From Vombatus ursinus (taxonomy: Eukaryota; Chordata; Mammalia; Diprotodontia; Vombatidae), in assembly GCF_900497805.2 (NCBI RefSeq), contig NW_020954617.1:2200751-2264750 (forward strand): a stretch of 64,000 nt of DNA, in the 5' to 3' direction. Shown here in pieces: positions 22,345 through 33,098 of the stretch. Every line of letters starts with the position of its first letter. The stretch's first letter is position 1. The notes below the pieces were generated by a model that worked only from the letters and a program-made list of their open reading frames with translations, did not search any database and had not been told where the DNA came from. The translations under genes and the position numbers were made by a program.

Positions 22345-23322
22345 TTTTTTTCATCTGCAACCTTTCACTTAACACCAGGTGGCAGCTGCTGTTGCAAATA
22401 GGACATTTTAGTGTAGAGTTAGAAAGGGGAAGCAGAGGAAAAAGTACATATGGTACATCAAGAAGACCCTTTCCTTTAAGTAAAGGTGACCACTCAGTAT
22501 GATCTTGCATGATGGCAGAGACCCTGACAACTTTGTTTGTACGAGGCGCCCCAGCTTCTGAAGGGCATCTCAGAAGAGTGCAGAAGAGGAGTGCTGAAGT
22601 TTCCATTCATAAAGTGAATGAGTGTGTCACCAACAGCAAATTTAAGGTGGACAAAAATATATTGAAATCCTCTGGTGCTTTAGGGTTCAAGTCATCATCA
22701 CAAAGCTTGACTCCATCAATTCATTTCAAGCTTATGTCAAGGGTGATAAGATTGACCACCAGGGATGAAACTTTCGAAGAGAAAAAAGTATCTTCACCAT
22801 TCCATAGACTACATAGATATGATCTTGGGCAAGTACTTTGAGCAGATGAAGGATGATGTCATAATGTTAGATCAGATACTTTTATCTGGAAATAAGCATG
22901 AAGTGACTGAACAATAATGATGCTGAGAAAATGAATCCACAGTTCAGTAGGCCTGCCATAGGCTGATAAATAGATAATGTATCACCTGGCTGGTCAGCTT
23001 GGCCTGTGACATGGACCATCCCATTTTCATTATGAGCAACTCCTTCAGGAACCAGGTGCTGTAACACATTGAGCTGTGGCCCTTCTCAGGCAAGTATCCA
23101 ATGAGAGAAGACTTCCTGCCCAAGAAGCTAAATGGAGCTGAAGTCTAGTTCTGCCTCAGCAACATGAACGTGAATCTAAGGCACCTCTGTTGGAAAAATA
23201 GGCCCATTATCTGAACTCACTATTGGTACAGAGGCCTAGCTATCCTGAAACTTCAAAGGAACAAAATGTACTTGTCCATTTTTCCCTTCATGGAGAGTAA
23301 TAAATGAAGTCTAGATATAAAA
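22345..23322 (+). pseudogene. AHCY (pseudogene): Adenosylhomocysteinase (AHCY) processed pseudogene, 5'-truncated
   Basis: AHCY splits S-adenosylhomocysteine into adenosine and homocysteine in the cytosol, using bound NAD. The copy aligns by translation, in several frames, from about codon 77 (the SCN...TQDHAAAAIA region) to the C-terminus. Clear blocks are EEYLWCIEQTL-like at 22440, DDGGDLTNL-like at 22510, VNECVTNSKF at 22612-22641, GARVIITEIDPINA-like at 22690, VTTxDE at 22755, YFEQMKDD at about 22838, MSNSFxNQVL at about 23030, GKYP and FLPKKL at about 23090-23130, and a final HYWY (HYRY in AHCY) at 23218-23229. About 35-40 codons are missing near 22655, taking out the GYGDVGKG dinucleotide-binding turn. 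Several stops and frameshifts follow. No introns are present. An AATAAA at 23299-23304 and a short A-rich end mark a retroposed mRNA. It is clearly dead and old. The exact 5' edge is uncertain by about 20 bases. Confidence 0.9.
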
Positions 23323-23614
23323 AGAACATTTATCTTAAAAATTATCTTTAGCTTCCATAATATTTCACTCTCTTTGCTTTCTTCCTGAGCCCTGAATGCT
23401 CTTTTATGGGCCCTTTTCTGCCTTACATGTATCTGATATCTAACTATCTGTTGCTCCCTCTATTCACCCTGTTAAGGAACTCAGTCATTTTAAAGGCTTA
23501 CATGATTACCGGTATGCAAACAATCTTCAAATCTAGATCGCTAGCTTGGATGTCTCATCCAACCTGACATGCATCATTAATTACCTTCAACAGATCTCAA
23601 CTTGAGATATTCTT

Positions 23615-23843
23615 TTTGTTGTTGTTTTTACGTCATTTCATTCTTGTCCAACTCTTCACGATCCCATTTGGAGTTTTCTTTTTGGAGTGGTTTGCCATTT
23701 TCTTCTTCAGCTCATTTTACAGATGAGGAACTGAGGCAAATAGGGCTAAGTGATTTGCTCAGGGTCACACAGCTAGTAAATATTAGAGGCCAGATTTGAA
23801 CTCCAAACCCAGTGCTCTATCCACTGTGCCACCTGGCTGCCCT
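23615..23843 (-). mobile_element. CORE-SINE with RTE-like tail (RTESINE type)
   Basis: 'gttgttgtttttacgtcatt', 'cattttacagatgaggaact', 'gctcagggtcacacagctag' and 'gctctatccactgtgccacc' give tail, CORE and head in reverse order. Confidence 0.9.
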
Positions 23844-23849
23844 AAGGTG

Positions 23850-24355
23850 TTCTATTATCATCCTAAATTCATTTATCTGGAACTGGACTTTTCCATCATG
23901 CTATTAGGATTTACCATCTCAATTTCCCTGGTTCTTGTCACTGAAGGAATACAACTATTTTTCCCAGGCACCAAATTATGAGAATATGTATCTATCTCAA
24001 ATTCCTCCCTCATTCTAATCTATTATCATCATATCATTTCCTTTTAATTACTTTTCAGATTTGTCCCTTCTCTATTCCACCTACCATCGTTAGAATATTC
24101 ATCTGATCACCTTCCTGCCTCCTTCACACAGTTGTTAGTCAAATCTATCTTGCAAAGCATGTCAACTCATTTTTTTCCTGAAATACTACTAGTAAATTGG
24201 ATTTTCTTGATAGAATCTAAAACAGAATTTTAAAAACATTCTAAAAAAGAATCTAAAATAGATATTTGCTATTTCTCTGATCAAGTCCAAACTCCCCATT
24301 CTGGCATAAAACAATTTTGATGAAATGACTCCATTAATATTAATATCAACAATTT
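23850..24355. other. Anonymous DNA with possible L2 scraps
   Basis: The pyrimidine-rich part at 23980-24170 loosely resembles L2-type sequence. Not assigned with confidence. Confidence 0.35.
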
Positions 24356-24359
24356 TAAA

Positions 24360-24545
24360 AGGCACTTAGATAGCAGTTATCAAAACACCTTACACATTGA
24401 GTAGCAAAACAGCCCTGTGAGTCAGGGAGTCCTGGTATTATTTTTCCAAATTAGGAAATTGAAGCTTATAGAGGATAAATGGTTTTTCAGAAATGATATG
24501 GGTCATAAATAGTAGGCTCAGAATTTGGTGTCTAGCTGTCCTTAT
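24360..24545 (+). mobile_element. MIR SINE
   Basis: 'ggcacttagatagcagttat', 'agccctgtgagtcagggag', 'ccaaattaggaaattgaagc' in MIR order. Confidence 0.75.
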
Positions 24546-24560
24546 TCTTATATACACTGT

Positions 24561-26567
24561 TTTTTTTAATTAATTAATTTTATTTTTCAACATTCTCTTC
24601 CATAAGCTTTTGAGTTTTAAATTTTCACCCCCTCCCTCCCCACTCCCTTCCCAAGATGGTGTGTAATCTGATATATGCTCTAAATATACATTCCTTTTAA
24701 ACATATTTTCACATTACTCATGTTGTAAAGAAGAATTATAACCAATAGGAGGAACCACAAGAAAGAAGAAACAAAAAAAAAGGGAAAGAAAGCAAATACT
24801 ATGCTTCAAACTGCATTCAAACTCCATAGTTTTTTTCTCTGGATATGGATAGCATTTTCCATCATGAGACTTTGGGAGATATCTTAGATCGTTGCATTGT
24901 TGAGAAGGGCTAAGTCTATCAAAGTTAGACATTGGACAATGTGGCTGTTACTATGTACAACATTCCCCTGGTTCTGCTCACTTCACTTAGCATCAGTCCA
25001 TACAAGTCTTTCCAAATTTTTCTGAAGTCTGCCTGTTCATCATTTCTTATAGCAAAATAGTATTCTATTACATTCATATACCACAACTTCTTCAGCCATT
25101 CCCCAATTGATGGGAATCCCCTCAATTTCCAATTCTTTGCCACCAAAGAAAGAGCTGCTATAAATATTTTTGTACATGTGGGTTCTTTTTCCATTTATAT
25201 GATCACTTTGAGATACAGCTCTAAAAGTGTTATTGCTGGATCAAAGGGTATGCACATTTTTATAGCCCTTTGGGCATAGTTCTAAATTGCTCTCCAAAAT
25301 GATTGGATCAATTCACAGCTCCACCAACAATGCATTAGTGTTCCAATTTTCCCACATCTTCTCCAACATTTAACATTTTCCTATTTTGTCATGTTGGCCA
25401 ATCTGATAAGAGTGATGTGGTAACTCAGAGTCATTTTGATTTGCATTTTCTTAATCACTAGTGATTTAGAGAACTTTTTCATATGACTATAAATAGCTTT
25501 AATTTCATCATCTGGAAACTGTTTATATCTTTTGATCATTTATCAATTGGGGAATGACTTGCATTCTTATAAATTTGACTTAATTCTTCATGTATTTTAG
25601 AAATGGGGCCCTTATCAGAGACACTGCTTGTAGAAATTATTTCCCAGTTTTTTTTTTGCTTCCTTCCTAATCTTAGTTGCATTGGCTTTGTGCAAAAATT
25701 TTTCAATTTAATATAATCAAAATTATCCACTTTGCATTTCATAATGTTCTCTATCTCTTGTTTGGTCATAAATTCTTCTGTTATCCATAAATCTGACAGG
25801 TAAACTATTCCTTGCTCTCCCAGTTTGCTTATAGTATCAGCCTTTATTTCTAAATTGTGTACCCATTTTGAATTAGTTTGGTATATGGTGTAAGATGTTG
25901 GTTTCTGCCTGGTTTCTGTCATACTCTTTTCCAGTTTTCTCAGTAGATTTTTTGTCAAATAGCGAGTACTTATCCCAGAAGCTGGGGTCTTTGGGTTTAT
26001 CAAACAGTAAATTACTATAGTCATTGATTACTGTGTCTTTTGTACCTATACTATTTCACTGATCCACCATGCTATTTCTTAGCCAGTACCAAGTAATTTT
26101 GATGATTGCTGCTTCATAATACAATTCAAGATCTGGTATGGCTAGGCTATCTTCCCTGGCATTTCCTTTCACTAGTTCCCTTGATATTCTGGACCTGTAA
26201 TCCTTCCAGATGAATCTTCTTCTTATTTTTTTTCTATCTCTATAAAATAATTTTTGGTAGTTTGATTGGTACGGCACTGAATAAATAAATTAATTTAGGT
26301 AGAATTGTCATTTTTATTATATTAGCTTGGCCTACCCATGAGCAATTAATGTTTTTCCAATTATTTAGATCTGACTTTATTTGTGTGAAAAGTGTTTTGT
26401 AATTGTGTTCATATAGTTCCTGGTTTTTGTTTTTGGTTTTTTTTTTGGCAAGTAGACTCCTAAATATTTTATAATGTCTACAATAACTTTAAATGGAATT
26501 TCTCAATCTCTTGCTGTGGGGCTTTGTTGGTAATATATAGAAATGCCAATGATTTATGTCAGTTTAA
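24561..26567 (-). mobile_element. 5'-truncated L1, ORF2 C-terminus and 3' UTR, with probable target duplication
   Basis: A poly(T) start at 24561 marks the A tail of a minus-strand L1. The 3' UTR runs to about 24925. ORF2 C-terminal blocks follow on the minus strand: FIAALSLVAKNWKLRGFPSI and EWLKKLWYMNVIEYYFAIRN (25194-24925), then VDNFDYIKLKNFCTKP and ISKIHEELSQIY within 26024-25536, then [16 protein letters not shown]-like at about 26270. No polymerase catalytic region remains, as truncation removed it. Flanks 'atacactgt' (24552-24560) and 'atacagtgt' (26568-26576) match in 8 of 9 bases, fitting a target duplication. Long open stretches (162 codons) suggest it is younger than the L1 at 980-4175. 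Confidence 0.9.
25536..26024 (-). pseudogene. L1 ORF2 C-terminal fragment, open for 162 codons
   Basis: It lies between the polymerase and the cysteine-rich end of L1 ORF2. Blocks are IYCLINPKTPASGISTRYLT, WVHNLEIKADTISKLGEQGI, EEFMTKQEIENIMK and NFCTKPMQLRLGRKQKKNWE. ORF2p carries endonuclease and reverse transcriptase, but neither active site is in this piece, so it has no activity. The frame breaks on both sides and homology goes on in other frames. Confidence 0.85.
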
Positions 26568-26639
26568 ATACAGTGTTTTTGTTAGTATTTCTCAGGTGTT
26601 TGTTTTTTGCTTATCAATATATGCCACTTACTCTGATAT

Positions 26640-26995
26640 TTAGTGGATCTTCTCACCTACTTCCAAACTTGCCACAGAGATTTATTTCTACCTCCTGCAT
26701 GATGTCCCACTATATTGGTTGTCTCCACCTTATTCAACTCCCACATTTCTACATGGAGTAACCTCACTTTGAAAAAAAATACAATCCCAACCTTTCAGAA
26801 GAATTTCAAGTCTCAATTCATGAAGACGTTTTTGCCCTGCCCAGCCAGGGGATTTCTCTTTCATAATCTCAAAGAACCTCATCATCAGGAACCTCATCTT
26901 TTGCAGCCTTGCTTCAGCCTTGCTACTCAAACTCAGTCAATACCTTCAGTCTTGTCTGCCCCTATGATTGGAAGGTGGAAAGCTTCTATTTAATG
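26640..26995. other. Anonymous DNA
   Basis: Short open stretches occur on both strands, with no family recognised. The plus strand is somewhat pyrimidine-rich. Confidence 0.4.
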
Positions 26996-26999
26996 AAGG

Positions 27000-27255
27000 A
27001 GACTGGAACAGATATCTCTTCATTTCCAACCCAGTTATCCTCCTTTGGTCTACTCCCTTATGACCCATGCCAGGTACTTTCTCCTTCTCACCCCACCCCA
27101 TATCAGTTTTTCAGCTTCTTTTGTGTATTATCTTCCTCCATTAGACTATTAGATCCTTGAGACCAGGGGCAGTCTTTTGTTTTTCTTATTTGTAACCTCA
27201 GCAATTAGCAAAATGCCTGCCATGTAGAATGCACTTAACACATGTTTGATTAACT
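27000..27255 (+). mobile_element. L2-clade LINE 3' end
   Basis: 'attagatccttgagaccagg', 'gcagtcttttgtttttctta' and 'aaaatgcctgccatgtagaa' are the L2 terminal region. Confidence 0.75.
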
Positions 27256-27484
27256 TCTGGTACTCTTTCCCACCCCAAACCACTCTATGTTTTCATCAGA
27301 CCTCCGTGTCTGTTCTATTTGAGACCATAACATTTAGACATATTAAGAAAGACAAGTTGCACATTTTCTTGCTCTGTATCATTCTCTGATTGTTTTCCTA
27401 TGGCAAATCAATCTCCAACAAGCAGCCTATCATAACCTTCCTTTTTATCAGCCACAATGCCTGTGTAAAACATATTTATGTAGC

Positions 27485-27740
27485 ATATTGTAATAGAGAA
27501 AATACTGCATATGAAACAGAGACCTAATTTCAAATCCTGCCTCTGACACTTAGGAAATGTATACACACGTACACATATGACTTTGAAAAAGACAATTTCT
27601 CTGAGCCTCAGGTTACTCATCTGATATCAATGCCACTAATAGCTATCTCACAGCAATGGTGCAAGGTTATAATAAAATAATTAAATAAAATGTAATGAAA
27701 CAATGAAATATGAAATGCTAAAACATGTCAGCTACCATGG
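27485..27740 (+). mobile_element. CORE-SINE with L2-like tail (MAR1/MIR type)
   Basis: 'gacctaatttcaaatcctgc', 'ctctgagcctcaggttactc' and the tail 'aaaatgtaatgaaacaatga' in SINE order. Confidence 0.7.
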
Positions 27741-27744
27741 ATTC

Positions 27745-28545
27745 ATACTTTTATAAAGTGATTTAAAATAATTCTGTAACTGCACAAATATTGTAGACTA
27801 TGTTTGAATTGTGAGTTAGGAAGAGGATAAACAAATTTTTTAGTGTTGATTATTGGCTTTTCTTTTTCAACTATTCTGAAAAGATATATTGGGAACAAAA
27901 AACATATAAGATGCTTTATTAAATCCAGAATTTGATGTAGTCTTTTTTTTTCTGGAGGACTTCTTCCAGTCTAAATTAAGCACAGTAGCTAGCTTCCTAG
28001 TAAGCTAGGAAGTCAAGAACAAAATTTTTTCAGGGCAAAGAGAAGCTTTATACTTCATTCCTTTTAATGACAATTAAGATCTATTATTTCATAGCAAAGT
28101 TGTATTCTTTTAGGTGGAAAATTTATCTTTTTCATCATTTCATGATTTTTGTAATCTCTGGCTTTTTCATGAATTGGACTCTGTTTTGTTCTTTTTCTTG
28201 GTTGACCTTCCTATCCCAATATCATCTTACTCTGTGTGATTCTGTTGTGATTTTTTGTTGCTGTTGTTGAGTGGTATCCCTGCTGTGAGGATATATGTGA
28301 ACAACAACAATCTGCAGAACAGAAAGGATCACACGTTTGATTACATAACGAAGTGAAGGGTAGTGGGTTTAACACTTTCAAAGGGTGTTGGGTAGAGGGT
28401 GCTTTTCCTAACTTCACCTCACCCCCTTTTTTTCTTTCTGCCGATAGCCTATCAATTGTTCTCCCTGACTCCAGACTCTGCCCTCTCCAGTACATCCTCC
28501 CCTCTGCTGATTTGACAGATATCAGCTATCAAACTGATCTTTCTT
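27745..28545. other. Anonymous DNA with a short hairpin
   Basis: A short inverted repeat, CTTCCTAG then TAAG then CTAGGAAG, lies at about 27990-28010. Otherwise no gene or family was recognised. Confidence 0.4.
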
Positions 28546-28549
28546 AAGC

Positions 28550-29085
28550 ACAGGTCTGATTATGCCACCTCCCTATTCAGTCAACTCCAGTGGTTCCCTG
28601 TTACCTCCAGGATCAAATATAAAATCCCAATTTGCCCTTTAAAGCCCTTCATAATTTGTTCCTTCCTATTTTCCCAGTATTCTTACACTTTTCTTCCCTC
28701 CATGTACTCTGCAGCCCAATGGCACTGACCTCCCTGCTATTCCTTGCATAATACTATGTATCTAGCCTCTGACTGTTCATCATGCCTAAAACTGTAACCC
28801 TCCTTATCTCTAATTCCCAGCTTTCCTTGATTCCTTCAATTTTCTGCACAAGTTCTACCTTCTGCAAGAATCCTTTCCCAGCCCTCTTCAATCTTAATGC
28901 TGTCCCTGTTAGACCATTTCCAATATAGTTTGTATATGTTTTGTTTGTATATAGTTATTTGCATGTTAGGGGCCATGAGCTCTGTGACAGCAGGGACTGT
29001 TTCCCCCTCCCCACTTCATATATCTAGCACAGTGCTCAGCACATAGTATTACTTAATAAATGTTTATTGACTAACCAGAGTAACT
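28550..29085 (+). mobile_element. L2-clade LINE 3' end, over 500 bp
   Basis: The order fits the L2-type terminus: 'cagtggttccctgttacctc', 'ttaaagcccttcataatttg', 'ctccatgtactctgcagccc', 'aatcctttcccagccctctt', 'gtgacagcagggactgtttc' and 'tagcacagtgctcagcacat', then 'aataaatgtttattgact'. This is the best-preserved copy of that end in the window. Confidence 0.85.
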
Positions 29086-29382
29086 TTTCAAATTTATGTT
29101 CTTCCTATGTGTTTCTAGTTAAGAAATAGCAATAAGAACTCATGAGGACAGAGATGCTCACTTTTTTTGTGTCTAGCACTTAGCACAATGACTGAGACAT
29201 AGTGTTTAATATGTGCTCAATGATTCATTGGCTTCAACCCTTGACCATAGCGACTATGTGAACTGGTCAAGTCACTTAGAGTCACCATTCCAGGCAATTC
29301 TTTTAGGAATGTAAATTTCTGTGCTGAATTGGTAAAAAGGAGTTTCCTCAACAAGTAATTCACAGGTCTGGACACTATATAA

Positions 29383-29493
29383 CAGGGGTGGGGAAAGTGA
29401 AACCTCGAGGCCACATGTGGTCCTCTAGTTCAGCCCTTTGACTTAATCCAAACTGCCCAGAACATCTTCGAGGCTACAGGTTCCCTAACCCTG
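29383..29493. mobile_element. Short hAT-like DNA transposon remnant with inverted ends
   Basis: It begins CAGGGGTGGGGAA and ends with the reverse complement of CAGGGTTAGGGAA, matching at 11 of 13 bases. Internal 'cctcgaggccacatgtgg' fits a marsupial hAT family as I recall it. It is internally deleted to 111 bp. The 8-bp flanks do not match, so the target duplication has decayed. Confidence 0.65.
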
Positions 29494-29672
29494 ATAGAGA
29501 GAACAAATAATGGATCCTATTTGATTGTATATAAAGCTAGGGTCAGTTGTCTACCAATATGATTTTACAATCAAATGAAAAGGATGAAAGAACTCTTAGT
29601 ACACTTAGTACTTCTCCCCTACCTCCAGAAAATGGAGGATTTGAATTTTCTACCCTAAAGTTAGTATTTGTT

Positions 29673-29736
29673 CCTTTCTCTCTCTCTCTTTCTCTCTGTC
29701 TCTCTGTCTCTCTCTCTCTCTTTCTCTCTCTCTCTG

Positions 29737-29788
<52 letters not shown>

Positions 29789-29832
29789 CACATAGATATA
29801 GATAAATATGGATATAGATAGATATAAAAGTT
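29673..29832. repeat. Compound (CT)n-(TA)n-(TG)n-(TA)n microsatellite
   Basis: Four adjoining dinucleotide tracts. The Ser/Leu/Tyr-rich and Arg/Glu-rich reading frames over it on both strands are artefacts. Confidence 0.97.
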
Positions 29833-29974
29833 GATAATTTCCATACAGTTATTTGACAAAAGTTTCAAATATGACTTATTCTAATTCAGCCTTAAACATA
29901 CGTATTGACCCATTCTGAGACTTTGGGAATACATTTATATTTTAAAAAGCTATTAGTAGAACTATTTTTTGAGA

Positions 29975-30150
29975 GAGAGTTATTGTGGTGTGATGGATAG
30001 AGGCCTGGTCATGGAATCAGGGTAATCTTAGTTCAAATCCTCCCTGTGGCACATAGTAAATCAGTGTCTATGGTCAAATCAATTAACCTCTGAGTTCCCT
30101 AGACAACGCATCAATACTATAAGCTACTCATTTGTTGTGGATCTGTATTA
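29975..30150 (+). mobile_element. MIR-type SINE
   Basis: 'attgtggtgtgatggataga', 'cttagttcaaatcctccctg' and 'aatcaattaacctctgagtt' in order. Confidence 0.78.
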
Positions 30151-30344
30151 ATAAAGGAAATTTGCACGCTAGAACTTGCTATCTAGTTAAAACCATTCAT
30201 TCTAATGTTGAGTCAATGACAGTGGAAGTACAGTGTGGCCTTGATATACATAATCTATACTAATGAAATAACATGTCTGGACCTATTATATAAAATATAC
30301 AGTAACTTTGGCTGGATGAGGTTAAAAATAAACTGTTCTTTCGT

Positions 30345-30535
30345 TGTTCATCTTGGCAGTGGTAAAATAGTAGGAAAAAGGACTCTATTTATAGTCAGTG
30401 GTTTAGGATTCAAATTCCAACTCTGATGTTAGGCAAATTGCTTAAGTTCAGATGGGCTCAATTTCCTCACTTGTTAAAATGAGGATGTTGAACTGGAAAG
30501 CCTCTAAGGTACCTCCCCAGTCTAATTCGATGGAC
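30345..30535 (+). mobile_element. MIR-type SINE
   Basis: 'ggattcaaattccaactctg', 'caatttcctcacttgttaaa' and 'tgaggatgttgaactggaaa' in order. Confidence 0.78.
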
Positions 30536-30697
30536 CTGTCATCTTTGTTTAATTCTCATTCTCAGTTATGACAACAGTAGCTGAGAAGTATTGTTTCCAG
30601 GAATATATCAATCATATTTTTCAATGTTACTCTTCACATCTTTAAAAATTTCCTTTCCTTTCCCCACCCATTTGATGTGTTATCTTCCCCCATTGAA

Positions 30698-30942
30698 GGG
30701 GCAGATAAATGGCCCAGTGAATAGAATGCCAGGCCTGAAATCAGAAAGACCTGAATTCAAATCTGACCTCATACACTAGCTGGGTAACCCTGGGCAAGTC
30801 ATGTAACCCTGTTTGCCTCAGTTTCTTCATCTGTAAAATGGGCTGGATAAAGAAATGTCAAATCACTTCAGTATCATTGCCAAGAAAACCCCAAATGGGG
30901 TTAGGAAAGAGTCAGGCATGATTGAAACAACTGAACATCATC
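30698..30942 (+). mobile_element. CORE-SINE with RTE-like tail (RTESINE type)
   Basis: The order is head 'ggcccagtgaatagaatgcc', CORE 'cctgggcaagtcatgtaacc', then the tail 'gccaagaaaaccccaaatgg' ending 'gattgaaacaactgaacat'. It lies just before an L2 3' end and may have inserted into it. Confidence 0.9.
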
Positions 30943-30949
30943 CTCACCC

Positions 30950-31068
30950 TTTCTATATGCTTGAATGTAAGCTTCTTGAGAGCAAGAACTGTCTTTCTGT
31001 TGTATTTGTGTGCTGAGCACTTAGCGCAGTGCCTAGCACATGTTTCTTATTAAATAATTATCAGCTTG
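30950..31068 (+). mobile_element. L2-clade LINE 3' tail
   Basis: 'gaatgtaagcttcttgagag' and 'gcacttagcgcagtgcctag' mark the L2 end. Confidence 0.8.
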
Positions 31069-31374
31069 ATTACTATGAAGCATAGTAGGAGAACCTAGGC
31101 TGGAGAACCTCAGTCATCTAGGTTTACTTCTTGCTCTAGCACTAGGCCAGTCTGTTAGTCTTAAGTTGAGCACAAGCTAAGCTGTTCAAAAGACACCAGA
31201 AGCCTAGTCAAGGTGATCACAGTTAGCAGGAGGAACAACAGAAAGGCACAGAAAAAGAATATTTTTACAATACAACAGATCAAGTCGGGCCAATGAATAG
31301 AAAGTAAAACAAGTCCATCAAGTGTTCCAAAGTTCCAGAGTGTGTGAGTGAGGATAGAATCAGTCCAAAAGTTG

Positions 31375-31545
31375 CAGGAAGCAATGGGACACAGTGGTGA
31401 AAGGAATGGATTTAGAGTCAGGAAGACTGGGTTTCCCATTCCAGCTTGTCACTGACTACTTGCCTGACTACAGACTACTCATTTAATTTCTTGGGTCCTC
31501 AGTTGTCTCTTCTGTAAGGGATAACCAATCATTGCATAACTACCA
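31375..31545 (+). mobile_element. MIR-type SINE
   Basis: 'gtggtgaaaggaatggattt', 'gagtcaggaagactgggttt' and 'cctcagttgtctcttctgta' in order. Confidence 0.75.
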
Positions 31546-31617
31546 ATTACAATGGCCTTTTCCCAGGAAATTTATATGCCTTCCTTTTGTCTTGAAGGCC
31601 TTCGTGTGTGGCCATGT

Positions 31618-31668
31618 GTTTGTAATATACATATACATATATTTATAAAATATATACATATGTAATGA
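31618..31668. repeat. TA/AC simple repeat
   Basis: ATAC and TATA units of about 50 bp. Confidence 0.8.
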
Positions 31669-31709
31669 TTGATTTCTATAGATGTGTTTCCTCAGTAGAG
31701 TATGGTTTC

Positions 31710-31950
31710 CTTAAGACAGCTAGGGGGCTCGGTGATTAGGGCCCTGGGCTTAAAGTCAGGAAGATCTGAGTGTTGAGTCTGACCTTACACATTTACTGGG
31801 CAAGATGCTTTTGTTTGTCTCAGTTTCCTAAAATGTAATATGGGGATAATAATAGCATCTACCTTGCAAGATTGTTGTGTGGGTCAAATGGGATAATGTT
31901 TATAGTGCCTAGAACATCATAGGTGCTTAATAAATGCTTATTCCCTTCTC
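31710..31950 (+). mobile_element. CORE-SINE with L2-like tail (MAR1/MIR type)
   Basis: All parts are present: head 'agctagggggctcggtgatt', CORE 'gtctcagtttcctaaaatgt', tail 'aagattgttgtgtgggtcaa' and the terminal 'aggtgcttaataaatgctta'. It is one of the fullest copies of this type here. Confidence 0.88.
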
Positions 31951-31954
31951 TTTC

Positions 31955-32085
31955 CTTTGTAACCCTTACACCTAGCTTTGCACATTAAGTAGGAAATCAA
32001 TAAATGTTTGTTGAATTGAATAAGAAGATTGGATTAGGTGACTTTTATTAAAGTCCCTTCTAGTTCTAAATCTATAATATTTCTT
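31955..32085 (+). mobile_element. L2 tail plus MIR scrap
   Basis: 'aggaaatcaataaatgtttg' is an L2 end, followed by 'gattggattaggtgactttt', a MIR 3' scrap. Confidence 0.6.
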
Positions 32086-32149
32086 TTTCTCAAATCTTTT
32101 TGAAAGTTGCTGCTGATGGGCTTATACTCTAAGGAAGCTCCTGATAAGA

Positions 32150-32640
32150 AGAAAGTCCCCAGATACTACAGAATCTTTATAGCAGCACTTTTTGTAATGT
32201 CTAAGAATTGAAAACAATGTAGATGCCCATCAATGGGAGAATGGCTAAACAAATTGTGGTATCTGAATGTAATTGAATACTGCTACAATGTAAGAAATAA
32301 TGTGTGGGATGATAGTGACTACAACAATGTAAAGGGAAAGAACAATGACAGGCCAAAAAAATCAAAAGAAAATGAAACAAAATTTTGAAGATCAAACATG
32401 ACTTGAATGAAGAGATAAGAGAAGATCCCCTCAATCTACGATTTCACAGAGTTGGGGGGAGGGGCGGTCCACAAGTGTAACACATTGCACATGTTTTTGG
32501 ACTTCTTCAATATATAGATTTGTTGTCCTGATTTTTTTTTGCTTAAAAAAAATCTGTCATAAGGGAGGGCTCTCTGAGAGGGATATGTGGGATAGCTATG
32601 GTGATATAAGAAGCAAAAAATATCAAAAAAACTTATTTTT
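32150..32640 (+). mobile_element. L1 ORF2 C-terminus and 3' UTR
   Basis: 'tttatagcagcactttttgt', 'gatgcccatcaatgggagaa' and 'tggctaaacaaattgtggta' match the L1 3' coding end; the reverse of this is seen at 25080-25170. The 3' UTR follows. It is diverged. Confidence 0.8.
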
Positions 32641-32699
32641 TAAAAAGCAAAAAAAAAAACTTCCTTTCCTCATTATATCAACAGAAAGATAAGCTTTGA

Positions 32700-32798
32700 T
32701 ACACACACACACACACACACAGAGTCTCTGTCTCTCTCTCTCTCTGTCTCTCTCTCTGTCTCTGTCTATCTCTGTCTCTCTCTGTCTCTCTCTCTCTG

Positions 32799-32829
<31 letters not shown>

Positions 32830-32880
32830 GTCTCTCTGTCTCTCTGTCTCTCTCTCTCTCTCTCCCTCCACACACACACA
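32700..32880. repeat. Compound (CA)n-(TCTG)n-(CA)n microsatellite, 180 bp
   Basis: A CA tract, a long TC/TG mixed tract with irregular TCTG/TCTC units, then another CA tract. Reading frames rich in Ser/Leu or Arg/Glu over it are artefacts. Confidence 0.97.
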
Positions 32881-33048
32881 TTTATTTATAAATCCCAACT
32901 GTCTCTGGGTCAAACAAAATAGCAATAATCATTTGAATTGCATATCTAGAAAGAATGCTAAAATTTAGGAATGCATAGGAAGCTTCATTCCAAATTTGGG
33001 AATTGCTACATCAGTGGATGATATTGACTCTAAACAACAATATGGTTT

Positions 33049-33049
<1 letters not shown>

Positions 33050-33096
<47 letters not shown>
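33050..33096. repeat. (AC)n microsatellite
   Basis: An uninterrupted AC run of 23 units, likely polymorphic. Confidence 0.97.

Positions 33097-33098
<2 letters not shown>

Noticed and set aside
27985-28012. Hairpin CTTCCTAG-TAAG-CTAGGAAG as a regulatory site or terminator
   Set aside because: An eight-base stem is expected by chance in 64 kb and has no context.
29543-29868. Tyr/Ile/Thr- and Arg/Glu-rich reading frames on both strands
   Set aside because: Translations of the compound dinucleotide repeat at 29673-29832.
32623-32968. Long Arg/Glu-rich (minus) and Ser/Leu-rich (plus) reading frames
   Set aside because: They are translations of the CA/TCTG microsatellite at 32700-32880; periodic codons only.
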